A stretch of 64,000 nt of DNA, from the NCBI RefSeq assembly GCF_028416635.1, contig NZ_CP114013.1, positions 4,464,001 to 4,528,000 on the forward strand, written 5' to 3'. The translations under genes were made by a program, and so were the position numbers. Positions 16,928-26,713 of this stretch are shown piece after piece (position 1 is the first letter of the stretch; every line of letters begins with the position of its first letter). The stretch is from Baekduia alba. Its GTDB lineage: Bacteria; Actinomycetota; Thermoleophilia; Solirubrobacterales; Solirubrobacteraceae. The notes under the pieces are model-generated. The model saw only the letters and a list, made by a program, of their open reading frames with translations, did not search any database and had not been told where the DNA came from.

Positions 16928-18279
16928 GTCCGGTGCGCCGCGAGGATCAGGCCGTCGGGGTCGTAGGCGGCGTGGATCCGCGCCAGCCGCGCCCACGTCT
17001 CGGGCGCGAACGCACGCGCCGGGTCGACACCGGCCGCGGTGGAGTTCAGCAGCACCTGCTCGGCGGCGTACGGCGCCAGGCCCTCGCGGATGCCGGCGGC
17101 CGCGGCGACGATCGCGTCCGCCGCAGCCGCGTCGGGCGCCGAGCCGCCGGCGAAGACCGCCCAGCCCGCGTCTACGCGGTCCAGCGCGCCGTGGCCGGCA
17201 GGCGCCGGGCGTCCCAGCGCGCCGCCGAGCTGGCGGAGCTCCAGGATCGTCAGCGCGTCGAACGCCGCACCGCCGACGAGCGCCTCGACCGCCGCGACCG
17301 CGTCCGGCGTCAGGTCCTTCAGCAGCAGGCCGTCGCCGCGCGCCGGCCCCGGGGCCTCGGGGTCGCCGGCGACCGTGACGAGGTCGGCGATCGCGATCGG
17401 GCCGAAGGTGTCGACGAGCGTCCCGCCACCGCCGCGCAGCGGGGCGATCAGCCGCTCGGCGTCGTGGTGCGGGCCGAGGTAGGCGGCGACGACCGCGACG
17501 ATGCGCCGGCCGCGGATCGGCGCCGGGATCGCCTCGATCGGCGGCAGCGACAGGACGCGCACGACCGCGCTCAGCGCCTCGGGCGCGTCGCGCGTCCAGC
17601 GGCGCACCTGCTCGAGCACCTCGCCGGTCGCCTCGGCCGGCCACGCCAGCATGCCCGCCGAGACCGCGTCGACCGGATGCAGCGCCAGCTCCAGGCCGGT
17701 GACGATCGCGAAGCGCCCGCCGCCGCCGCGCAGCGCGAAGAACAGGTCGGGGTCGCGGTCGGCGTCGACGGTCCGGGCCGCGCCGTCGGCCGTGACGACG
17801 TCGATCGACCTGATGGCGTTGGACGCCAGGCCGTGCACCCGGCTCAGCCAGCCGATGCCGCCGCCGAGCGCCAGGCCGGCGACGCCGACCGACGGCGCGA
17901 GGCCGAGCGTCGCGGCCAGGCCGTGCTCGGCGGCGGCGCGGGCGAGCGCGCCGCCGGTGACGCCCGCGCCGATGCGCGCGGTCCGCGCCTCGGCGTCGAC
18001 GGCGATCGCGTTGAGCCGCGACGTGCGCAGCAGGATCGCGCCGCGCAGGTCGACGGCCAGGGCCTCGGCGCCGTGGCCGGTGGACTGGGGAGCGACGTGC
18101 AGGCCGTTGGCGCGCGCGTGGCGCACCACGGCCTGCACGTCGGCGACGGACGCCGCTTCGACGACCGCGGCCGGCCGCTGGTCGATCGCGGTGTTCCAGG
18201 GGCGGCGGGCGTCGTCGTAGCCGTCGTCGCTGGGGAGCACGTGACGGCCGTCGAGATCGGGGAGGAGATCGGTGGTCAT
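16924..18279 (-). CDS. FAD-binding oxidoreductase, BBE/PCMH type
   Basis: This 451-residue protein is of the berberine-bridge/VAO type. The PCMH FAD domain includes VRHARANGLHVAPQSTGHGAEAL, where the histidine in GHGAEA could carry covalent flavin, then GGGIGWLSRVHGLASN and FALRGGGGRFAIVT. The C-terminal BBE-like tail ends IHAAYDPDGLI. Such enzymes oxidise alcohols, sugars or aromatic natural products with O2. It is the first gene of a coupled pair with the AraC regulator and is divergent from a DHA2-type MFS pump, which suggests processing and export of a small molecule. The substrate is unknown. Confidence 0.88.
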   Translation of the reverse strand: MTTDLLPDLDGRHVLPSDDGYDDARRPWNTAIDQRPAAVVEAASVADVQAVVRHARANGLHVAPQSTGHGAEALAVDLRGAILLRTSRLNAIAVDAEARTARIGAGVTGGALARAAAEHGLAATLGLAPSVGVAGLALGGGIGWLSRVHGLASNAIRSIDVVTADGAARTVDADRDPDLFFALRGGGGRFAIVTGLELALHPVDAVSAGMLAWPAEATGEVLEQVRRWTRDAPEALSAVVRVLSLPPIEAIPAPIRGRRIVAVVAAYLGPHHDAERLIAPLRGGGGTLVDTFGPIAIADLVTVAGDPEAPGPARGDGLLLKDLTPDAVAAVEALVGGAAFDALTILELRQLGGALGRPAPAGHGALDRVDAGWAVFAGGSAPDAAAADAIVAAAAGIREGLAPYAAEQVLLNSTAAGVDPARAFAPETWARLARIHAAYDPDGLILAAHRT

Positions 18280-18313
18280 GGGTCGGATCCTGCCAGCCGG
18301 CGGCCTCGGGCTC

Positions 18314-18337
18314 TTGAACGAATCGGACGGAATCGGA
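18314..18337. promoter_or_regulatory. Direct repeat GAATCGGA x2 in divergent promoter region
   Basis: Two copies of GAATCGGA start at 18320 and 18330, exactly one helical turn apart. They directly follow TTGAAC (18314-18319), which could be a -35 box for the plus-strand MFS gene. AraC regulators commonly bind direct repeats next to -35 elements, and an AraC gene lies in the divergent operon. No clear -10 box is visible, so the assignment is tentative. Confidence 0.4.
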
Positions 18338-18438
18338 GGCTGATCGCCGACCGCGGTCACATCCTCGCGCCGGCGGTCGTCAACGGGATGACGACACAGC
18401 ACCCACCCCATGTGACACCGGAAGGCCTCACGACCCCT

Positions 18439-19935
18439 ATGACATCTCCCCCATCACCCAACGGCAACGGCGCGGACCCCGCCGCGCTCTCGACCCAGCG
18501 CGGCAAGCTCACGCTCGCGCTGCTCTGCACGATCGCGTTCCTCGACTTCGTCGACGCGTCGATCGTCAACGTGGCCCTGCCGTCGATCCGCGACGACCTT
18601 GACTTCTCAGTGCAGTCGCTGCAATGGGTCCTCAGCGGCTACCTGCTGACCTACGGCGGGTTCATGCTGCTCGGCGGCCGCGCCGCGGACCTGTTCGGCC
18701 GGCGCCGCGTGCTCGTCGCCGGGACCACCCTCTTCGCGCTCGCGTCGCTGACCGGCGGCCTGGCGCAGAGCAGCGGCATGCTGGTCGCCGCCCGGCTGGC
18801 GCAGGGCATCGGCGCGGCCATGATGCTGCCCGCCGCGCTGTCGCTGCTGACGACGACGTTCACCGGCACCGACCGGCACAAGGCGCTCGGCGTCTGGGGC
18901 GGCGTGGCCGGCCTGGCCTCCGCGGTCGGCGTGCTGCTCGGCGGCGTGCTGTCGGAGGGCCCGGGCTGGCGCTGGGTCCTGCTCGTCAACGAGCCGGTCT
19001 GCATCGTCGCCGTCGTGTGCGTGTACCTGCTCTTCGCCGACGACCGGCGCACCCCGGACCTGCGCAAGCTCGACCTGCGCGGCGCGCTGCTGAGCACCAC
19101 CGGCATGTTGTTGTTGGTCTACACGCTGATCAAGGCACCCGACGTCGGCTGGGGCGAGACGCGCACGATCGCCGGGCTGGCGGGCGCGGTCGCGCTGCTG
19201 GCGGTCTTCGTGCTCAACGAGGCGCGCAGCGCCAACCCGCTGCTGCCGCTCTCGATCTTCCGGATCAAGGGCCTGGCCGCCGCCGACGTCACGCAGCTCA
19301 TCGGCATCGCCGGGATCATCGCGATGTTCTTCTTCCTGACGTTGTACATGCAGAACGTCCTCGGCTACTCGCAGATCAAGACCGGGCTGTCCTACCTGCC
19401 GCTGTGCTTCGGCGTCGGGATCGCGGCGGGCGTCGCGTCCGGCCTGCTGGCCAAGGTGGGCACCAAGCCGGTGATGGTCGTCGGCGCACTGCTGGCCTCC
19501 GGCGGCGTGTTCTGGCTCTCGAGGGTGCCGGTCGACGGCTCGTTCCTGGCCGACCTCCTGCCCGGGATGATGCTCGCGGCGTTCGGCCTCGGCGCGGTCT
19601 TCGTGTCCGTGACGACCGCGGCCAACGAGGGCGTGCCGGCCCATCAGGCCGGGCTGGCCGCCTCGCTGCTCAACGCCTCCCAGCAGGTCGGCGGCGCGCT
19701 GGGCCTGGCGGTGTTCTCCGCCCTGGCGACCTCACGCACGCAGGACCAGCTCGCCGCCCGCGTCCCGCCGCCCGAGGCCTTGACGGCCGGCTTCCAGCGC
19801 GCGCTGCTGGCCTGCTCGATCTGCCTCGCCGCCGCGGCGCTCGTCGCGCTGCGGACCGCCAACACGCGCGGCGAGGCCGCCGAGGTCGAGGAGGCCGAGG
19901 CGCGCCGGTCGCTCGCCGTGCCCGACCCCGTCTAG
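18439..19935 (+). CDS. MFS multidrug exporter, DHA2 (14-TM) type
   Basis: This protein of about 498 residues has 14 predicted membrane segments, starting TLALLCTIAFLDFVDASIVNVALPSI. It carries the loop motif GGRAADLFGRRRV and motif C-like glycines in the fifth segment, as in proton-driven EmrB/QacA drug exporters. ATG 18439 is chosen because GGAAGG lies upstream; an in-frame ATG at 18388 would add 17 residues. It is divergent from the FAD oxidase/AraC pair and probably exports the oxidase product or the regulator's inducer. Confidence 0.88.
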   Translation: MTSPPSPNGNGADPAALSTQRGKLTLALLCTIAFLDFVDASIVNVALPSIRDDLDFSVQSLQWVLSGYLLTYGGFMLLGGRAADLFGRRRVLVAGTTLFALASLTGGLAQSSGMLVAARLAQGIGAAMMLPAALSLLTTTFTGTDRHKALGVWGGVAGLASAVGVLLGGVLSEGPGWRWVLLVNEPVCIVAVVCVYLLFADDRRTPDLRKLDLRGALLSTTGMLLLVYTLIKAPDVGWGETRTIAGLAGAVALLAVFVLNEARSANPLLPLSIFRIKGLAAADVTQLIGIAGIIAMFFFLTLYMQNVLGYSQIKTGLSYLPLCFGVGIAAGVASGLLAKVGTKPVMVVGALLASGGVFWLSRVPVDGSFLADLLPGMMLAAFGLGAVFVSVTTAANEGVPAHQAGLAASLLNASQQVGGALGLAVFSALATSRTQDQLAARVPPPEALTAGFQRALLACSICLAAAALVALRTANTRGEAAEVEEAEARRSLAVPDPV

Positions 19936-20041
19936 TGTGGCCTGAGTCGGAAGCTCGGGCGCACCAGCCGTGATGCTCAGCCCCGGACTTCAGACGGCGG
20001 CGAGCGCGCGGAAGCGGCCCGCGAACATCTGACCCAGGCCA
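19936..20041. repeat. Convergent gap with terminal inverted repeat
   Basis: These 106 bp between the convergent MFS and thrC stops start with TGTGGCCTGAGTC and end with the near-complement GACCCAGGCCACT (11/13), so the whole gap can fold as a long hairpin. A short inner stem CGCGG/CCGCG is also present. The internal GCACCAGCCGTGA resembles the apical part of the element at 11122-11238. It probably acts as a bidirectional terminator. Confidence 0.5.
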
Positions 20042-21064
20042 CTAGTCCAGGACGGCGTGCTCGACGGCGTCGAGCTCGGGCTCGCACGGGACCACGGAGC
20101 CGGCGCGCATCAGCGCCGTCTGCGGGTCCTTGAGCCCGTGGCCGGTGAGCACGCACACGATCCGCGAGACGCCCTCGGGCGCGCCGTACTTCAGCAGGCC
20201 GGCGACGCCCGAGGCGCTCGCCGGCTCGCAGAAGACGCCCTCGACCGACGCGAGGAACTTGTAGGCGTCGAGGATCTCCTCGTCGGTCACGGCGCGCACC
20301 ATGCCGTGCGACGAGGTCATCGCCGCCATCGCCTCCTCCCAGCGCGCCGGGTTCCCGATCCGGATCGCGCTGGCGATCGTCTCCGGGTTCTCGATCACGC
20401 GGCCCTCGACCAGCGGCGCGGCGCCCGCGGCCTGGAAGCCGAGCATGCGGGGCGCCCACCCCATCTCCTGGAAGCCCTTCCAGTAGGCGGTGATGTTGCC
20501 GGCGTTGCCGACCGGGATGCACAGGGCGTCGATCGGGTGGGTGGGGCCGAATTCGTCGACGATCTCGAACGACGCGGTCTTCTGGCCCTCGACGCGGAAC
20601 GGGTTGACGGAGTTGACCAGCGCGATCGGCTGGCGGTCGCAGACCTCGCGCACGAGCTTGAGCGCGACGTCGAAGTTGCCGCGCAGCGCGATGACGCGCG
20701 CGCCGTGCATGAGCGCCTGGGCGAGCTTGCCGGTCGCGATCTTGCCCTCCGGCACGATCACCGCGCCACGCAGCCCGGCGCGCGCCGCGTAGGCGGCCAG
20801 CGACGCCGCGGTGTTGCCGGTCGAGGCGCAGAGCACGGCCTCGGCGCCGTTGCGCACCGCGTCGCTCACCGCGCACGTCATCCCACGGTCCTTGAAGGAG
20901 CCGGTCGGGTTGGCGCCCTCGATCTTCAGCCAGACGTCGGCGCCGACGCGCTCGCCCAGCGTGGGCGCGGGCACCAGCGGCGTGGAGCCCTCCTGGAGGG
21001 ACACGACGGGATCGTCGGGCGCGAACGGGAGGCGCTCGCGGTAGCGCTCGATGAGGCCGGGCAC
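20042..21064 (-). CDS. thrC: Threonine synthase
   Basis: This 340-residue PLP enzyme converts O-phosphohomoserine to threonine. The PLP lysine is K58 in GSFKDRGMT; the phosphate-binding loop PVGNAGN and the ASTGNTAAS motif are present. The length fits the short bacterial form. The gene is third in the minus-strand operon lysA-hom-thrC, 7 bp after hom, so two aspartate-family branches (lysine and threonine) are co-transcribed. Start is ATG 21064. Confidence 0.95.
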   Translation of the reverse strand: MPGLIERYRERLPFAPDDPVVSLQEGSTPLVPAPTLGERVGADVWLKIEGANPTGSFKDRGMTCAVSDAVRNGAEAVLCASTGNTAASLAAYAARAGLRGAVIVPEGKIATGKLAQALMHGARVIALRGNFDVALKLVREVCDRQPIALVNSVNPFRVEGQKTASFEIVDEFGPTHPIDALCIPVGNAGNITAYWKGFQEMGWAPRMLGFQAAGAAPLVEGRVIENPETIASAIRIGNPARWEEAMAAMTSSHGMVRAVTDEEILDAYKFLASVEGVFCEPASASGVAGLLKYGAPEGVSRIVCVLTGHGLKDPQTALMRAGSVVPCEPELDAVEHAVLD

Positions 21065-21071
21065 GGTGCTT

Positions 21072-22292
21072 CTAGAACTCCTCGTCGAGGACGCGGATGG
21101 CGCGCGGACGCGCGCGGACGAACTCCAGGCCGGCGATCATCTCGACGGCCGCGAACAACTTGGACTCCAAGACCGGGTGCACCACCATCACCAACCGCGC
21201 GTTGGTGCCCAGGCCCTTCTGCACGAACGACTTCACGCTGATGCCCTGAAGGCCCAGGATCTGGGCGAGCTGGGCCAGGACGCCGGGCTCGTCGGCGACC
21301 TCGACGTGCAGGTAGAACGCGCTGGTGACGTCGGCGATCAGCGCCAGCTCGTCGGCCGGCTCCGGCGTGGAGGCGGGCGGGATCATCGCGCTGATGACGT
21401 CACCCAGGACGGCGCTCGCGGTCTGCGGGCCGCCGGCGCCCGGGCCGCTCAGCGTGATCTCGGTGATCGCCGGCGACTCGATCGTCACCGCGTTGAACGG
21501 GCCGTTGATCGACGCCAGCGGGTGCGCGCCGTAGAGGAACGCGGGATGGACGCGGACGCTGAGGCCGCCGTCGACGCGCTCGGCCGTCCCGATCAGCTTG
21601 AGGCCCAGGCCGAGGTCGCGGGCGTACTCGAGGTCGTCGGCCGTCAGGTGCTCGATGCCCTCGTACGGGATCTCCGACAACTTGACCGGCGTGTCGAAGG
21701 CCAGCCGCGCGAGGATCGCCATCTTGGCGGCGGCGTCCTTGCCGGTGACGTCGTCGGTCGGGTCGGCCTCGGCGTAGCCGAGCTGCTGGGCCTCGGCCAG
21801 CGCGTCGGCGTACTCGGCGCCGGTCTCGGCCATCCGGCTGAGGATGAAGTTCGTGGTGCCGTTGACGATCCCGTGCAGCCGCTCGACGTGCGCGCCGGCC
21901 AGCGACTCCTGCAGGACGCGGACGACCGGCACGACGCCGCCGACGGCGGCCTCGAAGCGCAGCTGGACGCCGTGCTCGCGCGCCGCGGCCCACAGCTCCT
22001 CGCCGTGCTCGGCCAGCAGCTGCTTGTTGGCGGTGACGACGTGCTTGCCGGCGGCCATCGCGCGCAGCACGTAGTCGCGGGCCGGGTCCAGGCCGCCGAT
22101 CAGCTCGACGACGAGGTCGGAGCCTTCGAGGATCGCGTCGAAGTCGCCCGACGAGCGGCGCAGCACGCCGGAGACCTCGGGGCGCAGGCCGGTGACGTTG
22201 GCGACGTGGTCGGCGCGGTCGGCGACGAGCTCGGCGAACGCGCCGCCCACGGTGCCGTGGCCCAGCAGGCCGATGCGGAAGGTCTCAGGCAT
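21072..22292 (-). CDS. hom: Homoserine dehydrogenase
   Basis: This 406-residue enzyme reduces aspartate semialdehyde to homoserine with NAD(P)H. The Rossmann motif is [12 protein letters not shown]; the catalytic domain has the family signature with [28 protein letters not shown] and the K of VTANKQL. The C-terminal 80 residues form an ACT domain (about 325-406), the usual site of threonine feedback inhibition. It starts 2 bp after the lysA stop, so it is coupled or nearly so. ATG 22292 gives a typical N-terminus. Confidence 0.95.
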   Translation of the reverse strand: MPETFRIGLLGHGTVGGAFAELVADRADHVANVTGLRPEVSGVLRRSSGDFDAILEGSDLVVELIGGLDPARDYVLRAMAAGKHVVTANKQLLAEHGEELWAAAREHGVQLRFEAAVGGVVPVVRVLQESLAGAHVERLHGIVNGTTNFILSRMAETGAEYADALAEAQQLGYAEADPTDDVTGKDAAAKMAILARLAFDTPVKLSEIPYEGIEHLTADDLEYARDLGLGLKLIGTAERVDGGLSVRVHPAFLYGAHPLASINGPFNAVTIESPAITEITLSGPGAGGPQTASAVLGDVISAMIPPASTPEPADELALIADVTSAFYLHVEVADEPGVLAQLAQILGLQGISVKSFVQKGLGTNARLVMVVHPVLESKLFAAVEMIAGLEFVRARPRAIRVLDEEF

Positions 22293-22294
22293 GG

Positions 22295-23575
22295 TCAGCC
22301 GACGTCCCGTCGGGTCAGGTCCTCGTAGGTCTCGCGGCGCACGACCGTGCGGGCCTCGCCGCCGCCGACGAACACGATCGGCGGCCGCGGCTGACCGTTG
22401 TAGTTGTTGGCCATCGCGTGACCATAGGCCCCGGTGACCGGCACCGCGATCAGGTCGCCCGGCTGCGGGTCCGGGAGGTCGACGTCGTGGATCAGGACGT
22501 CGGAGGACTCGCAGTGCTTGCCGGCGAGGTGCACGGGGCGCGCCGGGTGGTCCGCGGTGCCGTGCGGGCGCCCCACCACCATCGCCTCGTAACGCGCGTC
22601 GTAGAGCATCGGGCGCAGGTTGTCCGACATGCCGCCGTCGGTCGCGACGTAGGTCACCACGTTGTGCTTGACCGACTCCACCGAGTACAGCGTGACGGTC
22701 GAGTGCGCGACCAGCGCGCGGCCCGGCTCGTCGGCGATCCGCTTGTCCGGGCCGAGCAGCTCGTGCATCAACGACACCTTGCGGGCGACGTAGTCCTCGA
22801 TCTCCGGCGCCGACTGCTCGTGCGTGTAGGCGACGCCGAGGCCGCCGCCCATGTTGTAGGTCCGGAAGTCGCCGAGGCGCGCGACGGCCTCCAGCGCGGC
22901 GCGGAACGGCGCGAGGTCCAGGATCTGCGAGCCGATGTGGAAGTGCAGGCCGTCGAGGTCGAGCCGGTCGGACCGCTGCGCGCGCTCGATCGCGATCGCG
23001 GCGTCGTCGAGGTTGAACCCGAACTTGGTGTTCGGCCCGCCGGTGGAGATCTTCGGATGCGTGTCGGGCGAGACGCCGGGCGCGACGCGCAGCAGGATGC
23101 GCTGGCGCCGCCCGGCCGGGACGAGCGCGATGAGGCGATCGAGCTCGACCAGGTTGTCCACCACGATGTCTCCGATGCCCGCGTCGAGCGCCATCTGCAG
23201 CTCGGCGTTGGACTTGGCGTTGCCGTGCAGGTGGACCTTGTCGGGGCGGAAGCCGGCGTTGAGCGCGAGGTGCAGCTCGCCGCCGGAGGCGACGTCGCAG
23301 GCCAGGCCCTCGTCGGCGAAGAGCCGCAGCACCGCGGTCGCCGGGAACGACTTGGAGGCGAAGTGGACCTCGTAGTCGCGCGTGCGTGCCGCGAACGCGT
23401 CGAGGAAGCGGCGGGCGCGCGTCCGGAGGTCGTCCTCGACCACGACGTAGGCCGGCGTGCCGAACGCGCGGGCGAGCTCGCGGGCGTCGCAGCCGCCGAG
23501 CTGCAGGACGCCGTCGGCGTCGAGGGTCGTGCCCAGGGGCCAGACGTGGGAGACGGAGGTCTGAGTGGTCGCCAT
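22295..23575 (-). CDS. lysA: Diaminopimelate decarboxylase
   Basis: This 426-residue fold-type III PLP enzyme performs the last step of lysine synthesis. The PLP lysine is K75 in HFASKSF; the HIGSQ, GGGLGVAY and AGKHCESSD motifs, the last holding the subunit-crossing cysteine, are all present. It heads the lysA-hom-thrC operon. Only 25 bp separate its start from the divergent hydrolase, so the promoters must overlap. Confidence 0.96.
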   Translation of the reverse strand: MATTQTSVSHVWPLGTTLDADGVLQLGGCDARELARAFGTPAYVVVEDDLRTRARRFLDAFAARTRDYEVHFASKSFPATAVLRLFADEGLACDVASGGELHLALNAGFRPDKVHLHGNAKSNAELQMALDAGIGDIVVDNLVELDRLIALVPAGRRQRILLRVAPGVSPDTHPKISTGGPNTKFGFNLDDAAIAIERAQRSDRLDLDGLHFHIGSQILDLAPFRAALEAVARLGDFRTYNMGGGLGVAYTHEQSAPEIEDYVARKVSLMHELLGPDKRIADEPGRALVAHSTVTLYSVESVKHNVVTYVATDGGMSDNLRPMLYDARYEAMVVGRPHGTADHPARPVHLAGKHCESSDVLIHDVDLPDPQPGDLIAVPVTGAYGHAMANNYNGQPRPPIVFVGGGEARTVVRRETYEDLTRRDVG

Positions 23576-23600
23576 CGGCGGGGCGGCATGATGTCACGCC

Positions 23601-24320
23601 ATGCGCACCGTCCGACCTGAGGGGCCCGCCGAGACCGGCCGGTCCGACGGCCTGGCCTGGACGCGGTTCGAGCCGATCCGCGCCGTCCCCGACCGCGCCG
23701 GCGCCGGCGTCGTGGTCCTGCACGGCGCCGCCTCCAGCACGGACAGCCACCTCGACTTCCTGCGCGTCTGCGCGGCCGGCGGGCTGCACGCGCTGGCCTT
23801 CGACGCCCGCGGCCACGGCGCGTCGGACGGTCCGCTGGACGGGCGCGCGCTCGACGACGTCGCCCGGATGGCCGACCTGCTGCGCGAGCGCGCGGGCATC
23901 GAGCGGGTCGGGTTGCGCGGCGCCTCGATGGGCGGCTACTTCGCGCTGGCCGCGGCGCTCGAGGCGCGCGCCGGCGCCGTCGTGGCGATCTGCCCGGCGT
24001 CCGCGGCAGGACTGAGCGCCGGCGTCCGCGCCCGCCGCTTCCCGTTCGGGAGCGACCGCGACGCGGTGGTCGCCCTGCTGGCCGCCAACGACGAGACCGA
24101 CGCCGTGCAGGCGCTCGACGCCGCGGGCGTGCCGGTGCTGCTGATGCACGCCGAGGGCGACGAGGTCGTCCCCGCCGACCACTCGCGCGCGCTGCACAGA
24201 GCCGCTCCCGGCTCCAAGCTCGTCGTCGTCCCGGGCGGTCACCACCGCTCGGTCGCGCACGACGCCGAGCTGCAGGGCGTGATGGTCCGGTTCCTCAGCC
24301 GTGCGATGCGCCCATCCTGA
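23601..24320 (+). CDS. Alpha/beta hydrolase
   Basis: This 239-residue serine hydrolase has the oxyanion segment VVLHGAASST, the nucleophile elbow GASMGG (serine about residue 113), the acid in MHAEGDEVV and the histidine near PGGHHRSV. There is no signal peptide, so it acts in the cytoplasm. The small cap region suggests an esterase or thioesterase-like enzyme, but the substrate cannot be inferred. It is divergent from lysA and ends before a strong hairpin. Confidence 0.85.
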   Translation: MRTVRPEGPAETGRSDGLAWTRFEPIRAVPDRAGAGVVVLHGAASSTDSHLDFLRVCAAGGLHALAFDARGHGASDGPLDGRALDDVARMADLLRERAGIERVGLRGASMGGYFALAAALEARAGAVVAICPASAAGLSAGVRARRFPFGSDRDAVVALLAANDETDAVQALDAAGVPVLLMHAEGDEVVPADHSRALHRAAPGSKLVVVPGGHHRSVAHDAELQGVMVRFLSRAMRPS

Positions 24321-24405
24321 GCAAACGACCAGCGTTGCGGTCCGATCAGATCCCTACACTGGGTCCCGCGATCTCGTTATCGGTAAGGCGGTGAGATCGC
24401 CGCGC

Positions 24406-24437
24406 GACGGCCGCCCGGCATCCCCTGGGCGGCTGTC
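24406..24437. terminator. Strong hairpin between convergent genes
   Basis: A 13-pair stem (24406-24418 with 24425-24437, including G-U pairs) closes a 6-base loop, between the hydrolase and the M23 peptidase. A second perfect 8-bp inverted repeat, GCGATCTC/GAGATCGC with a 17-base loop, lies just before it at 24368-24400. No long U-tract follows, as is usual in high-GC actinobacteria. It can serve both convergent transcripts. Confidence 0.6.
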
Positions 24438-24454
24438 GTCGTTCTGGGCCCGTC

Positions 24455-25678
24455 CTAGAGGTAGTTCATGGGGTTGGTCACCGCGCCGTTGATGCGCGCC
24501 TCGAAGTGGAGGTGCGGGCCGGTGGAGAACCCCGTGGAGCCGGAGAGGCCGATGATCTGGCCCTGGCTGACGTGCTGGCCGACGCTCACCTTCAGCACCG
24601 ACTGGTGGCCGTAGCAGGACGACAGCGACGCGGTGTGCTGGATGCAGGTGTAGTTGCCGTAGCCGCCGACCCAGCCGGCGATGCGGACCGTGCCGCCGTC
24701 GGCCGCGTGGATCGGCGTGCCGGTCGGGACCGCGATGTCCATGCCCGGGTGGCACGCCTCCCAGGAGCGCTTCTCGCAGAACGGCGCGGTGATCGGGCCG
24801 TTGACCGGCCAGATGAAGCGCCCGCTGCCGCCCTTGATCGGGCCGGCCGGCAGGCCGGAGGTGCCCTGGAGCTGGGCCTGGACCTTGTCGGACTCCTTCT
24901 GGAGCTCGTCGAGGTGGTCCTCCAGCGACTTGCGCTCGCCGCGCACCTTGGTCAGCGCGTTCTGCTTGCCCGCCTTCGTGCTCTGGTAGCCGACGCGCGT
25001 GCCGATCAGCTGGTTCTTGACCTGGGCGACCTCGTCGCGGCGCTGCAGCACGATCTTCGTCAGCTGCTGCTGGCGGCGCTCGAGCTTGTCGAGGCGCGCG
25101 GCGGTCGACGTCGCGTCCTTCTTGGCGTTGCGGACGAGCGTGATGATCTGGTTGTCCTGGTCCTGGATGCGGCCCAGGAACTCGCCGCGCTCGAGCAGGT
25201 CGGCGAAGCCCTTGGAGTTCAGAATCACCGTGACGAGGTCGGGCTTGTCGGCCTGGTAGAGCTCGCGCAGGCGCTGGGCCAGGATCCGGCGGCCGTTGGC
25301 GAGCTTGACCTTCAGCCGCGCGAGGCGCGCGCGCTCGGAGCGCAGGTCGGTCTGGGTCTGCGCCAGCTCGGCGCGGCGGGCGTCGAGGTCGGTCTGGATG
25401 CGCTGCTCGCGGGTCTGGAGCGTCGTGATCGAGCCCTGCAGCCTGCGGATCTTCGACGAGTACTGCTGGATGTCGGACGACAGGACGCGCTCGGTGCCCT
25501 TGCGGCGGCCGATCTTCCCGCGGGTGGTCTCGATCTTCTGCTGGAGGGAGGCGGCGCGCCCCTGCGGCGTGGAGTCCGCCTCCGAGCCCAGCGGCAGGAC
25601 CAGCCACAGGCCCACGGAGAGCACCACGGGAAGGAGCGCAGCGGCCAGCACGTTGCGCAGGCGCATGCGGCCGAGCAT
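24455..25678 (-). CDS. M23-family peptidoglycan endopeptidase with coiled coil (EnvC-like)
   Basis: This 407-residue exported protein has a signal peptide or anchor at about residues 6-34. A long coiled coil follows (about 40-280, rich in Lys/Arg/Glu/Gln heptads), then a C-terminal LytM domain. The zinc motifs are complete: H-x3-D in CHPGMDIAV and HLHFEA. It is either a peptide cross-link hydrolase or, like EnvC, an activator of amidases in cell separation. A pair of cysteines lies near the active site (CEKRSWEACHPG). ATG 25678 was chosen; an ATG at 25666 would also give a signal peptide. Confidence 0.9.
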   Translation of the reverse strand: MLGRMRLRNVLAAALLPVVLSVGLWLVLPLGSEADSTPQGRAASLQQKIETTRGKIGRRKGTERVLSSDIQQYSSKIRRLQGSITTLQTREQRIQTDLDARRAELAQTQTDLRSERARLARLKVKLANGRRILAQRLRELYQADKPDLVTVILNSKGFADLLERGEFLGRIQDQDNQIITLVRNAKKDATSTAARLDKLERRQQQLTKIVLQRRDEVAQVKNQLIGTRVGYQSTKAGKQNALTKVRGERKSLEDHLDELQKESDKVQAQLQGTSGLPAGPIKGGSGRFIWPVNGPITAPFCEKRSWEACHPGMDIAVPTGTPIHAADGGTVRIAGWVGGYGNYTCIQHTASLSSCYGHQSVLKVSVGQHVSQGQIIGLSGSTGFSTGPHLHFEARINGAVTNPMNYL

Positions 25679-25780
25679 GGTAGGCGGCGCAGGGCTTCGG
25701 GCCTGCAACTCCGCATGCGCGCGGGCCTCGCACAGCCGACCTTCAGGAAGCCCTAATGCGGGGTGACTACTCTTCCCTGC

Positions 25781-26707
25781 ATGAACAAGTCGTTCGGTCG
25801 GGACACGGGTCTGCAGATCCGGATGCTCGTGACGATGCTGCTGCTGGGCCTCGTCTACGTCATCTTCGCGGGCGTGCTGTTCGCCAGCGTCGGCGGGGCG
25901 GTCGCGCTGATCGGCGTCGCGCTGCTCCTGTCGTTCCAGTTCTTCGCGTCCGACAAGCTCGCGCTGCGCTCGATGGGCGCCCGCCAGGTCACCCCGCAGG
26001 AGGCCCCCGAGCTGCACGCGATGATCGAGCGGCTCTGCATCCAGGCCGACATCCCGAAGCCGAAGATCGCCGTCGTCAACTCGCCGATCCCGAACGCGTT
26101 CGCGCTCGGCCGCTCGCCGAAGACCGCGTCGGTGTGCGCGACGACCGGGATCATGGACCTGCTGTCGCCGAGCGAGCTCGAGGGCGTCATGGCCCACGAG
26201 ATCACGCACATCGTCAACCGCGACGTGATGATCATGACGCTGTGCGGGTTCTTCGCCTCGATCGCGGCGACGATCGTGCAGTTCGGCTTCCTCTTCGGTG
26301 GCGGCGGCTACGGCGGCGGCTACTCCGACGACGACGACAACGGCCCGAGCTTCATGGCCGTCATCCTGGTCTCGGCCATCGTCTGGCTCGTGTCGTTCTT
26401 CCTGATGCAGGCGCTGTCGCGCTACCGCGAGTTCGCGGCCGACCGCGGCGCCGCGGTGATCACCGGCCGCCCCAGCGCGCTGGCGAGCGCGCTGCTGAAG
26501 ATCAGCGGCATCAACGAGCGGATCCCGCAGAACGACCTGCGCGCGCACGCCGAGATGAACGCCTTCTACATCGTGCCGGTCAAGGTGAAGGAGTCGGTCT
26601 ACAACCTGTTCTCGACGCACCCGCCGATGGACCAGCGGATCGCGGCGCTCGGGCGGCTGGAGTCCCAGCTGCAGGGCTCGGGTCCGGTCCGGCCGGCGCT
26701 GGCGTAG
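25781..26707 (+). CDS. htpX: HtpX-family membrane zinc metalloprotease
   Basis: This 308-residue M48 protease has two N-terminal membrane segments (about residues 15-55), the zinc motif H139-E-I-T-H143, and two further segments after it (FFASIAATIVQFGFLF and AVILVSAIVWLVSFFLMQ). The third ligand is in YREFAADRGAA. It degrades damaged membrane proteins. A Gly/Asp-rich loop (GGGGYGGGYSDDDDNG) links the membrane segments. In actinobacteria this gene often neighbours the Psp genes, and pspAB follows 6 bp later. Confidence 0.93.
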   Translation: MNKSFGRDTGLQIRMLVTMLLLGLVYVIFAGVLFASVGGAVALIGVALLLSFQFFASDKLALRSMGARQVTPQEAPELHAMIERLCIQADIPKPKIAVVNSPIPNAFALGRSPKTASVCATTGIMDLLSPSELEGVMAHEITHIVNRDVMIMTLCGFFASIAATIVQFGFLFGGGGYGGGYSDDDDNGPSFMAVILVSAIVWLVSFFLMQALSRYREFAADRGAAVITGRPSALASALLKISGINERIPQNDLRAHAEMNAFYIVPVKVKESVYNLFSTHPPMDQRIAALGRLESQLQGSGPVRPALA

Positions 26708-26713
26708 CGGTCG

